A stretch of 64,000 nt of DNA, taken from Enoplolaimus lenunculus (lineage: Eukaryota; Nematoda; Enoplea; Enoplida; Thoracostomopsidae). Position 1 is the first letter of the stretch; every line of letters starts with the position of its first letter. This document shows positions 54,966 through 64,000 of this stretch, one piece after another. A model generated the notes under the pieces. It saw only the letters and a program-made list of their open reading frames with translations, did not search any database and had not been told where the DNA came from. The DNA lies in the NCBI GenBank assembly GCA_030248215.1, contig JASANG010000070.1, positions 62,001 through 126,000 on the forward strand. Direction: 5' to 3'. The position numbers and the translations under genes are program-made.

Positions 54966-55400
54966 TGTAGTGTCCCGAATAAGAGGGGGACTGATATTTA
55001 TTTGGCGTCTCCAGAGGGCACCACGTGTTATTCGGTTACTAACTGTTATTTATTACCCGCCCTCCGATGCAAGGTTATACTTAGGAACGTAATTTCAAAA
55101 CTTGAGTATGCTTTAAAATTTCGAACTAAACTTTATATGATCATGTAGTCATTTATGCACTATACCATTAAGGATAACTGACATTTATGGACTTTAATTG
55201 GGATTTTGTCCGGACTTCTAAAGACCCGAATTAGAGGGCTTCCCATTTGAGTCCCAATCACTTGGACTCCGTATTTCTGATGAGAGTCCGTAAGCGCATA
55301 GGGTCCCTAAACCATAATTAATTAGAGTCCATAAATGTCAATTATCCCTAATTGCAGTGCATAAATGACTCCAGGACGAAACAAATCTTAGTTTGAAGCT
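54966..55400. mobile_element. MITE-A composite: two partial copies in opposite orientation
   Basis: From CTGTAGTGTCCCGAATAAGA the element runs forward to about 55200, with an internal deletion after TTATTACCCGCCCTCC. From there to about 55400 it runs backward (GAGTCCCAATCACTTGGACT, GAGTCCATAAATGTC, ATGACTCCAGGACG). The result is a long fold-back structure. Confidence 0.7.
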
Positions 55401-55852
55401 TTAAACCAACACATATAGGCAGCTTACAATCAATGCTCCACTTAAAAATTTGGCGCTTGCGATGAAGTGGGTTCTCACAATCTGCTGAGATTTTATACTA
55501 CGCATACGCGTACTAGTTAAACACTGATTATCAGAGCTGCACGCGACCCTCGGGTACCATCCGGTAAACACGGGCCGGGTAAAGAAATTTTGCCGCTGGT
55601 ATGCACAAGGGCAAAGAATTTCAAAACGTGAATAGAAACAAAATTTACATTGAGTTACTCGCAGAATGCTCTAAATTGTAAGAAACTATGTAATTGCATA
55701 TAAACAAACTACTGCAGAATCGAGCATACCCGTGTTCAGAAACTGAAGGAAACTGTTCTATGAATGTTTCGAAATGTTCCCTAAACAAACGAGCGCTAGT
55801 TTGACAACAGTTTATTATTCATAGCGTTACTACGTAAAAAACTATTCTTGCG

Positions 55853-56054
55853 GTGGCCCATGTAAAAACCTCAGGGGTGGAACGTTTTTCTCGCGGTACT
55901 GCAATCGAGTATAGGCGTAAGCTTTAGAGTAATTTTTTACTTAGGCTAAAGCTTAGTAGGTATAAGCTCATTCTTACTCTTTTAGACTAAGACTTAAGCT
56001 TATGTTCAGGAACATGCTTATACAACTGTTACGACCCCGTTCTGTACGTTGCTC
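55853..56054. mobile_element. MITE-C copy 2
   Basis: GGTGGCCCATGTAAAAACCT at the left; CATGCTTATACAACTGTTAC then GACCCCGTTCTGTACGTTGC at the right. The interior has degenerate CTTAGGC/TTAGACT hexamers. Same layout and length as copy 1. Confidence 0.7.
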
Positions 56055-56269
56055 AATGCGGTTAACATTAACCAATAGAACTGGAACATTATCTAAGTAT
56101 GCGACGTTTTGTTTTGAAACAAAATATATTAACACCTTCTCACATTGAGTTGGCTGTAGGCAGCTCAGCGCAGTGTATATACGTTAAATAGTATATATCG
56201 CACCGTGTTTAACAATTGCAACACGTATACATAGTACTAAATCACCACAAGACGTGAGAGCCCCCTCGG

Positions 56270-56350
56270 GCTCGAGCGTCAAGCTCTTATAGCTGAGTGG
56301 TGATGGTATACGCCTCCCACTCCATTCACTGGAGTTCGAATCCTAGCATA
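56270..56350 (+). mobile_element. tRNA-Gly-like sequence (probable SINE head or tRNA pseudogene)
   Basis: TATAGCTGAGTGGTGATGG resembles box A and GGAGTTCGAATCC resembles box B. CGCCTCCCACTC matches the anticodon arm of tRNA-Gly(CCC). The acceptor stem does not pair properly (CTCTTAT against the sequence after CCTAGC), so it is not a functional tRNA as read. No second copy was found in the window. Confidence 0.5.
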
Positions 56351-56950
56351 AAAGTAGGTCTCCGGGGACATAGAAAATATTCATGTGAGAAAGGGTTAAG
56401 TTAAAAATAACATCATATTGTATCGCGAGCTGAACGCTGAAATCTAAAATAAAGCAAGCATGAACAAAGTGAAAGCAAAACTAACGAAAATTCGACCAGA
56501 ATAACAATGAATAACAATGCATCGAAACAGAAGTAACAAACAAAATTTCGAAACGCGTATTCACAAATCTACGCTCAGCCAAGCACTTCAAAGCAGCCGA
56601 ATTTGTTTAACCCACACATTTTTTGCGTGGGAGGCAACAAATAATTACGTCAAAACCCCCAATTTTTAAGATTTGAACAATACTCAGTGCCGCGGCTAAC
56701 GCTCTCCTAACACCCAAGGGGGGCTTGCGCTTAAAAAAATTTGGGCGTTCGCCACAATTCAGATAAATCCACCATTTGACTGGCTCCTATTTGGATTCTT
56801 ACGTGTTTCGATCGCCACGTTTCTTTCACTATGATATATTGCACCCCCGCGTATGTGGCGTCTAAATCTCGGATTGGCTTCCGGGACCGTGGATGACACT
56901 TTGCAGTAGGTTCCCCTCTCATATGTCTTGGGGGGGTTGATATGTCATTG
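56351..56950. other. Intergenic, nothing recognised
   Basis: No coding signal beyond chance frames. Confidence 0.4.
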
Positions 56951-56952
56951 CC

Positions 56953-57148
<196 letters not shown>

Positions 57149-57519
57149 ACAACGACAACAACAACATTATCAACCAAAACAACCAATAACAACAACAACC
57201 AACAACATGGCGTGTGTGCGGTCAGACGGTTGCATTGATTTTTTGCCATCTTCGTGGAAGGCGACCTTCAGATTCAATAAGACCTCGAATAATTCATTAA
57301 GGTACTATGTCATCCTCTGGAGCTCCTTGTTGTTCATCGAGGTACAGGTGTCGATTGTAGATATCCTATTCAAGAAAAAATTATAATCTAATTATTAATC
57401 TAGTCTAACATATTTTGTGTATATACTGCAACAGATTTGATGTTTTAGGCCGTCTGAAAGTTTTGGAATGAGCGAAACTTTGACTAGTAACAATTTACCG
57501 TGTCCGTTGCCACCTATCT

Positions 57520-57755
57520 ATACAGGACTATATTCTCAAATGTTTATAGCACCTATCACCAGTTGGGGATCCGTCTTCTAGCTTTTGAACCAGTGAACGA
57601 CGATTTGGAAAATCTAGCATGATCCCCGCATTTGTTATATACACACATCTACTTTTGTGTCAATTCTCGGATCCTCGGCTGCAACAGTTCGTCAGTTTGG
57701 AAACCTATCGGTAACTACAACTGATAGATGCTATACACATTTGAGAATATGGGTC
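57520..57755. mobile_element. MITE-G (about 235 bp)
   Basis: Long inverted ends: ACTATATTCTCAAATGTTTA, then CACCTATCACCAGTTG, against CAACTGATAGATGCTATACA, then CATTTGAGAATATGGGT. Half copies lie at 9440-9530 and 15650-15700. Confidence 0.75.
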
Positions 57756-57759
57756 TCTA

Positions 57760-58745
57760 TGTCTAAATACCGTGAATTCTATAGAACTAGAAATATCATT
57801 AGTTGCGACAGTTAATATCGTCATGTAGTACATACAGTGGTTCTGTACTCGTCTTGAACATGTTACTTCCTACGCGGACTTGTACCAGATTAGCAATAAA
57901 TGATATTTTTCGAGCAGAGCAAATACCATAGTGTGCGCCAAATGCCGCTAACACGATTTCGTCAGTATTTGATACACTCGAAATACAAAAAGAAATGTCA
58001 TTAGCTTGATCGTTTTACATTTTACTAGCTATGTAAAAACACTAGTTTACAACACGTTGACTGCAATTGGACTATAATTAAGTTTCGTTACGACAACATT
58101 TATGTAAGGTGTTGGTTTTTTAAAGAGAACCCAGTAAAACGAAATAGTATATGGTTGGTTGTAATCCTAGGTATTGGTACACGTTCAACAACAGAACGAT
58201 CCAGAGCGTAAAAGTAATTTTATAAAGCTTGAGAGCATTAATACAATCAGTGACACATATAACAAGCAATAAAAAAGAGTAAAAACAACACCGAAATTAA
58301 TAAAAATAACAAAAACAACAGCAACGACGACGACAACTAGGACAACATAAAGCGTTGCTTCGCCAGTTATCAGTAACGATTTAAACAATGTTGAAGCATT
58401 TTGAAAGCTGTATCACTTTCAAAAACGAAACACTGTAAATCGTGTTTTAGATGGCCATAACAAAATCTAAAATAGTTTTGCACTTTAGCTCCCTATTTAT
58501 GGATCATCCACGTTATAACATCTACGCGGAAGTAAAAAATTGTCCAGTCTTTTGAATTTATTAACTTTGCGGTAGAAAGCAGTACTGTAAATTTGCAATT
58601 AGGTACAGTATAGAGAGTTTGCTTTAAGTGTATACCTTGCCTTGAGTCTGGGAAACTATGTCGGGTTTCGGGACAGTAGTCACACTCTTTTCACAAATCA
58701 GAGGATTCGATACAAATTATAAACATACACATTTATCCAGCACAT
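57760..58745. other. Intergenic, nothing recognised
   Basis: AT-rich; a small purine-rich simple stretch lies at 58305-58340. No gene. Confidence 0.4.
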
Positions 58746-58789
58746 GCACACATCATGCGTATATATATATATATATATACATATATATA

Positions 58790-60447
58790 CATACATGTCC
58801 GATTATGTCGGCCATTAACTCGGCTTGCCATAATCTCGCAAGATGGCTTGACAATATTCTTAAACCTATATGCAGCGGTGAATATACGGTCTCATCTTCA
58901 TTCACATTTATTGAAGAGGTAAAGAATAAATGTTTTTTAAATTCTGTTTTAGTATCATTCGACGTTAGTTCATTATTTACTAATATTCCGCTTGAGGAAA
59001 CAATTCAGATCATTGCGGAAGCGTACGATCAAAATAAAATTAATACTAACGTCCCTAAAAAACTGCTGTTGAAAGCAATTAGATTATGTACCACGAATTT
59101 TAATTTTATTTTCAACGGCATAATTTATAAACAAACAGATGGGGTAGCGATGGGGTCCCCATTAGGCCCTTGTCTAGCTAACATATTTATGGTTAGCTTT
59201 GAGTCGAAGGTACTGTCACTTGTCTCTGAAAATTGTGCTCCAAAATTTTACCGTAGATACGTGGATGACACGTTTACAATTTTCGAATCTAGTGAAAAAG
59301 CCAATCAATTTCTGGATATTTTAAACCAACAGCATCCTAAGATCAAATTCACGATCGAAATGGAACAGTATTTTAGTATCCCGTTTTTGGATATCCTAAT
59401 CACCAGAGATCCAACAACTGGACTAATTTCAACCGGTATGTATCGCAAGAAAACATACTCAAATCAAATTCTTAATTTCAATTCATTTTTACCGATACAA
59501 TATAAGGTTAATCTAATTCAGTGCCTCCTTTTTAGGTGCTTTGCCATTTGTTGTAATCACAAAGACATTAAAAAGGAGATTGAATTTCTCCGAAATTTAT
59601 TCTATACAAATGGATTTCCAATCAAAATTATTGATAAGACTATGCTAGACTTTTTTCAAAAGAAACTGCAAGTTAATATTTTGCCTAACACATTAAGTAA
59701 ATTTTTGACTTATAACCTTGACACGTACCTGACTCAAACTAACCATTCGTTGCAGAACAATAGCACTTCAACCTCTCAGCTACCTAGTGACTCAACTTCT
59801 TCCAGCGATTTGATTGCTAACTCTTTCAACGCTAACTATCATGCCGCGCAAGAGCAAACATCCGGTCAAGTTGAAGCCACGAGTTCAGCCGCAAGCACGA
59901 CAGTCAGCGAGGTAACTGATTCTAAGAAGTTCATAGTGCTAAAGCTCCCATTCTTAGGCTCTCATTCGGGTAGGTTAAAGGCCGATATACATAAGCTTTT
60001 TAATAAACACTTTTCCAATTCTAATTTTTTAGTTCGAGTTATAGTGGCAATAGGATTTCTGAAATGTTTCGGTTTAAAGATAAGATCCCTGACCATATGC
60101 ATGCTAATATCGTCTATGAGTTCACATGTCCTGATTGTCAATCAGGCTACGTTGGCTCTTCAAACCGCCGACTTTTTCGACGAATATGTGAGCATCGTCA
60201 GGTATCAGATCGTACGAACCTAAAAACAACGTCTTCTATCAAACTTTCGTCAGCTATATCGATACATTGTGCACGAACTGAACACTCCTGTTCGCTTAAA
60301 GATTTTAGCATCTTGAATTCATGGCCCAAAAGCAATTCATATTACTCTAATCTAGGCCTTCAGATTCTTGAAGCAGCTTACATTCGCAAAAAAGAACCGT
60401 CTTTGAATATTCAAATTAATCCTAATATTTTTAAAATATTTTCTTAG
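58790..60447 (+). mobile_element. Penelope-like retroelement (RT plus GIY-YIG endonuclease), 5'-truncated
   Basis: The reverse transcriptase motifs appear in order: SVLVSFDVSSLFTNIPLEET, GVAMGSPLGPCLANIFM, FYRRYVDDTF (catalytic Asp pair) and FLDILITR. A Ser/Thr-rich spacer follows, then a GIY-YIG endonuclease of the Penelope type (YEFTCPDCQSGYVGSSNRRL, RICEH, and LEAAYIRKKEPSLNIQ with the catalytic Glu). This RT/GIY-YIG order is diagnostic of Penelope-like elements. The N-terminal part is missing: homology begins at PIMSAINSACHNLARWL, right after a (TA)n stretch at 58760-58790. The RT and endonuclease parts lie in different frames, so this copy looks inactive, with about one internal break besides the truncation. 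A (TA)n run also follows at 60490. Confidence 0.92.
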
Positions 60448-60798
60448 TTGCGCTTTTTAGTATTAATTTATGGCTATGATTCTATAAGAATATATATATA
60501 TATATTTGAAATTTCTCCCGATTCCGAGGAACCATGTAAAAGACCAACACGGTACAGCAAGCGTTGTGACAAATCGAAACACATGTTCAGGGAATTTTAT
60601 TTGTCTTTGTGGTTCTCAAATATTTGAGGACACATCAAACATTGCACTAAAATAGTGGGTATTTACAAAGGTGACGTTCAGAAAAAGATGTTCCATTTTT
60701 ACATTTACCTAAAACATTACAATAAGCGGAGAAACCATTAATTTGTTATTCCAGTCCAGTACAAAGCGTGCAACTTTAATGTTGTGCCATGTGTACTG

Positions 60799-60985
60799 TA
60801 TTGACCCGAATAAGAGGGGGAGGGGTAATAAGAGGGGGCCCCGATTTTGAGTCCGAATCAATTGGAGTCCGTATCCCTAATAAGAGTCCGTAAGCGGATA
60901 GATTCCCTAAACCCTAATTAGAGTCCATAAAAGTCAATTAACCCTAATTGTAGCACATAAATGACTCCAGGACCAATTGGCCCTG
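60799..60985 (-). mobile_element. MITE-A fragment (one terminal end)
   Basis: TACTGTATTGACCCGAATAA at the left, then GAGTCCGAATCAATTGGAGT and ATGACTCCAGGACCA. The other half of the element is absent. Confidence 0.75.
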
Positions 60986-60989
60986 TTTA

Positions 60990-62160
60990 AACATAAATAA
61001 CCGCATAACGCTACTTATTTGACCATCCCCTTTAACATAAATCCCGTATTCACCCCTATAAAATTTTGTGCCCTGCATAAGGTGAATTTTTTGGTAACAT
61101 TCGTTGTTTATGACACAATTTGTTTAGTTCTGTCCCACAGTTTGTACTAATAAAATATTCACTTTTTGAAAACCCAAGTGTGAAGAAGAATCCGCAAAAT
61201 GGTTCTATTTCTTTTTTGCCCAGTTTTCGTTTTTTCTAGCAGTTGAAATTGGTCTGAAATTATTTTATCAATTTTATAATTGGAGATAAAAAAATTAACA
61301 AATAAACAAAAACAGAAGTTTTTAAAATTCAATTGGCTGCCTTGCATAAATCTGTCTTGAATAATTGTTTAGTTTTCAATTCTTAATGTAACAATACAAT
61401 GTTTTGTTGAGCTTACCTCATTATTTTGGAGTCGGCTTATCGGGAGAATAATTTTTCCAAGACTTTTTGGAAAATCGGCAAACTCATAGTCTTATTTTTT
61501 ACGCATATTAGTCCAATATTTCAGAAATATTTGTCTTCGTTTGTGAAAAAATAGTTTAATTTCAAACTTTTATATATGAATAAATTAAGACTCATATTTT
61601 TGAGAATTTTCAAAAATAAACGCGTTCAAGTCAAGAAATATATGTCTGCAGTTTAAACTAAGACAAACTTGTTTAAAATTTCGGAACAATCTTGTATCTT
61701 AAAAGTATTAGACAATTTGTTTTGTGTGCAATAGCTTATTCTAGTTTCAAGTGCGAAATTAATTCCGCCAAATAACACATCTGCTTATTTTTAATACAGA
61801 TATTTATGATTTATTGATTTTTTAATGTTTTATCAATATATCATTTTATTATGAATTTCAATAAGTTTTTGTAAACAAATACTATTTTAGCATAATTAGG
61901 TAATTTCGCAAAATATTTATCCGAATGTAATTGCTCCACTGTACTCTCATTTCTCAAACGTTTCCTCGGCAACATCACACTGACTCGTAAAATCTTTATG
62001 CAATTTTTAATATAAATATGATCCCGGTATCTTTGCTACCGCATTTTTAATTTGAATAATACTTCTTCATTGTTGATCCTTTCAAAAGTAAACATCATAG
62101 CTCATCACAAATTTGTCAAATTTTTACTGCTGTAATTTAATTGGTTCGTTTAAACGTTTT
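60990..62160. other. Intergenic with an eroded 'GTCTTG' repeat
   Basis: AT-rich. Bases about 61425-61730 share GAGTCGGCTT, AAGACATATGT-like strings and a GACAATTTGTTTTGTGTGC end with the repeat at 8.18-8.55 kb, in inverse order. A MITE-B-like scrap (ACATAAATCCCGTATT) lies at 61030. No gene. Confidence 0.45.
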
Positions 62161-62169
62161 TTAATGTTT

Positions 62170-62439
62170 TTATCCAAATATCATTGGTTCATAATCGATT
62201 TCAGCTGCTGCTCGTTTTCCAAACATCATTGGCCGATAATCGCGATCTTCTCGGTCGAAATTGTCTTCGTCTGTCTGCGAAGAACGCTTTTTCGTTTCTA
62301 AAATATAATATTCGGGCAACGGTGGTATCCGAGTCTTGAGCAGACCATATCGTCGGTAGCCGGCAATGCTATGACCGGCACAAACGCACGTGGACGCCAG
62401 AAGTGCAGTTAATAACAAACTTAGCTTGAATGCATTCAT
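62170..62439 (-). CDS. Putative amidated neuropeptide precursor (two xPMxF-amide peptides)
   Basis: An 89-residue open frame from ATG at 62439. Residues 1-21 form a signal peptide (MNAFKLSLLLTALLASTCVC, cut near CVCA). KKR at about 50-52 is a convertase site. The acidic spacer SSQTDEDNFDREDRD leads to YRPMMFGKR, which would give an amidated ...DYRPMMF peptide; then AAAEIDYEPMIFG ends at the stop, giving a second ...DYEPMIF-amide. Two related Gly-terminated peptides separated by KR are the usual neuropeptide precursor design. I do not recognise the mature sequence: it ends in MF/IF-amide rather than RF-amide, and it only distantly recalls echinoderm SALMFamides, without the Ser-x-Leu core. A single exon is sufficient. 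It would be processed in secretory granules and released. Confidence 0.75.
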   Translation of the reverse strand: MNAFKLSLLLTALLASTCVCAGHSIAGYRRYGLLKTRIPPLPEYYILETKKRSSQTDEDNFDREDRDYRPMMFGKRAAAEIDYEPMIFG

Positions 62440-62444
62440 TTTTT

Positions 62445-63290
62445 GTTTTTGCTATTGGTTGTTGTTAATTTTTGTAAATACAACGGAACAATAAAATAGT
62501 ATTTTTGTTAATAATTGCTAAAATGAAGCGTTTTCTCTTCCGGCGAATATTTCAAAGATATACGCACGGCAGTATATAAAAAACAAGTGCCAACAACAAT
62601 CAACGCTGACAAGCGTGTAGATTGTTGTACGCATTCTCTGCACCAGCAATAGGATTAGGATCAGGCTTACGCTGGCGTTTTTACTTTTGACTGTTTTAAT
62701 ATCGTGCGGCATCGTTCGGCGCCGTCCGGCATCTGGCGACGAACGTGCATTGCCGCATGAGACAACATATCAATTTGTAGACAAAAATTTTTTGACATAC
62801 AACGCCGCATGACAAGTATTTTGCTACCCATAGGTTTACGCTTAGGTTTCTAAAAAGCACGAAGCAAACAACAACGCCTTGGGTGAAAGTTTACAAGAGT
62901 CCAAAACAAATCATACAACGTGTAGCTGAAAGTTTCGTCAAGATAGGTTTCCGGTTTAACACTAGCATAGCAGGGAGTAACAGAGTATTCGTCTCCGTTC
63001 CTCTATAAGGTAAACATCAACGTTCATTTCTGTTTCCACTGTAGAAATGCCAGAAATTGTTGATTTTATGCGTATAGTAATAGTTGTAAAATGCTTCATT
63101 TTTTCAAAACAGATATGCTACGATTGTTCGACTTGAAATAAAATTGACGTAATTCATCCAAAATATGAAAATTTTTGGTATATTTGGAATTTTTTTAAAA
63201 TGTTAGAAGACCCGATGATTGTTTAAATTTTATTCCTCAATTGTATTGACTGAAAAAAACATCTTATAAATATTTAGAGTTGCACTGTAG
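62445..63290. other. Upstream region of the neuropeptide-like gene
   Basis: AT-rich. A GC-rich scrap at 62705-62745 (TCGTTCGGCGCCGTCCGGCA) belongs to the CCGTC family of 48.1 and 63.3 kb. No other feature. Confidence 0.45.
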
Positions 63291-63299
63291 TTGACGTCC

Positions 63300-63650
63300 A
63301 GCACCGTCCGTCAACAGCCCGGCACCGTCGATCACCCGTACGGCGCCGTCGATCATCCGTACGGCGCCGTCAATCACCCGTACGTCGCCGTCGATCACCC
63401 GTTCGGCGCCGTCGACCACCCGTGCGGCGCCGTCGATCACCCGTACGGCGCCGTCGATCACCCGTACGGCGCCGTCGATCACCCGTACGGCGCCGTCGAT
63501 CACCCGTACGGCGCCGTCGATCACCCGTACGGCGCCGTCGATCACCCGTACGGCGCCGTCGATCACCCGTACGGCGCCGTCGATCACCCGTACGGCACCG
63601 TCCGTTATCCGTACGACGCCGATCGTCACCATCCGTCACCGTTCGTCACT
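63300..63650. repeat. GC-rich 21-bp minisatellite, about 14 units
   Basis: Unit made of TACGGCGCCGTCGATCACCC plus one base, repeated with near-perfect identity at 63420-63600 and decaying to both sides. Each unit has four CG dinucleotides and a perfect 10-bp palindrome ACGGCGCCGT. Because 21 is divisible by three, every frame on both strands stays open, giving spurious repetitive proteins such as AVDHPYG. Confidence 0.95.
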
Positions 63651-64000
63651 ATACGATATCATACGGGTGCAAAGCGCCAACCTTACACGTCATTTTAGGC
63701 GTATGATTAGGTTTTAAAGATATAGTGATAAATGTTTGGGGGATGCAATTGTAGGTAACATTTCTGTACAGATGTCACTGCATACAGCTCCTCGAAATCC
63801 TAGCAGAATTTAGGTTATGGATAGATGAGATGGGATAACATTTTTATGAGATTATAATTTCAATCCTAATAGGTAAAACTATTGAGTTTTCACAATATTA
63901 ACCTATAATGTTTGTTAAATTTCGGCTTCAGCTCCAAACTGCAGCATACCTATGCTTTAAGTTAACACTTTCTCGCGTAAATGATTTCTTTATATCAAAA
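63651..64000. other. Right edge, nothing recognised
   Basis: AT-rich with no frame or repeat identified. Confidence 0.4.

Noticed and set aside
63300-63650. Possible CRISPR array
   Set aside because: Units are contiguous without unique spacers, and the setting is eukaryotic; it is a minisatellite. The same applies to the 24-bp and 18-bp arrays.
63264-63706. Repetitive open frames on both strands
   Set aside because: A GC-rich 21-bp tandem array keeps all frames open; no signal peptide, domain or codon bias supports a gene.

Overview
This is a eukaryotic, almost certainly animal, genomic window. It is AT-rich, has spliceosomal GT...AG introns, is packed with short non-autonomous transposons, tRNA-derived SINEs and micro/minisatellites, and carries a Penelope-like retroelement and a piggyBac relic. 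One single-exon gene has the layout of an amidated neuropeptide precursor (signal peptide, dibasic sites, Gly amide donors), which fits a metazoan. I cannot place the phylum from sequence alone.

The main content is a family of large secreted repeat proteins, all on the minus strand. Gene B (51558 down to 19539) is reconstructed here as 17 exons. They start with a signal-peptide exon (B1), continue through 14 exons (B2-B15) that nearly all encode one diverged copy of a ~100-112 residue, probably helical, cysteine-poor module, and end in an acidic Ser/Thr linker (B16) and a Thr-rich mucin-like last exon with a stop (B17). Every junction from B1 through the acceptor of B16 falls after the second codon base (phase 2), so each repeat exon is a symmetric 2-2 cassette. 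The summed exon length is 6033 nt, an exact multiple of three (about 2010 residues). Gene A (5043 to beyond the left edge) is a tandem paralogue: its first three exons match B1, B2 and B3 in order, phase and motifs. Between the stop of gene B and the start of gene A lie three more symmetric 2-2 exons (18321-18031, 17683-17459, 15589-15371). They are either an alternative 3' end of gene B or part of a third member. I do not recognise this family. A central motif (aromatic/Gly-x-Val/Ile-x-Phe/Pro...Asp) followed by an S/N-V/I-D-x-E/D/A motif recurs through the exons.

Layout: 1-5043 gene A, with a palindrome-rich MITE in intron 1. 5044-15370 is intergenic: MITE families A, B, C, D and G, a SINE, and a piggyBac relic at 10.2-11.7 kb. 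15371-18321 holds the orphan exons. 19539-51558 is gene B, its introns filled with MITEs, two SINEs, degenerate tandem repeats and a tetranucleotide microsatellite. 51.9-53.2 kb is an 18-bp minisatellite lying just upstream of gene B. 53.5-58.7 kb holds MITEs and a long CAA/CAG microsatellite. 58.8-60.4 kb is the Penelope-like element. 62.2-62.4 kb is the neuropeptide-like gene. 63.3-63.6 kb is a GC-rich 21-bp minisatellite.

How the genes may work together: genes A and B look like secreted structural or extracellular-matrix proteins made by tandem duplication and by amplification of symmetric exons. The window gives no direct evidence for their tissue or function. Exon boundaries were read by eye from splice consensus and phase, and are not supported by transcripts.
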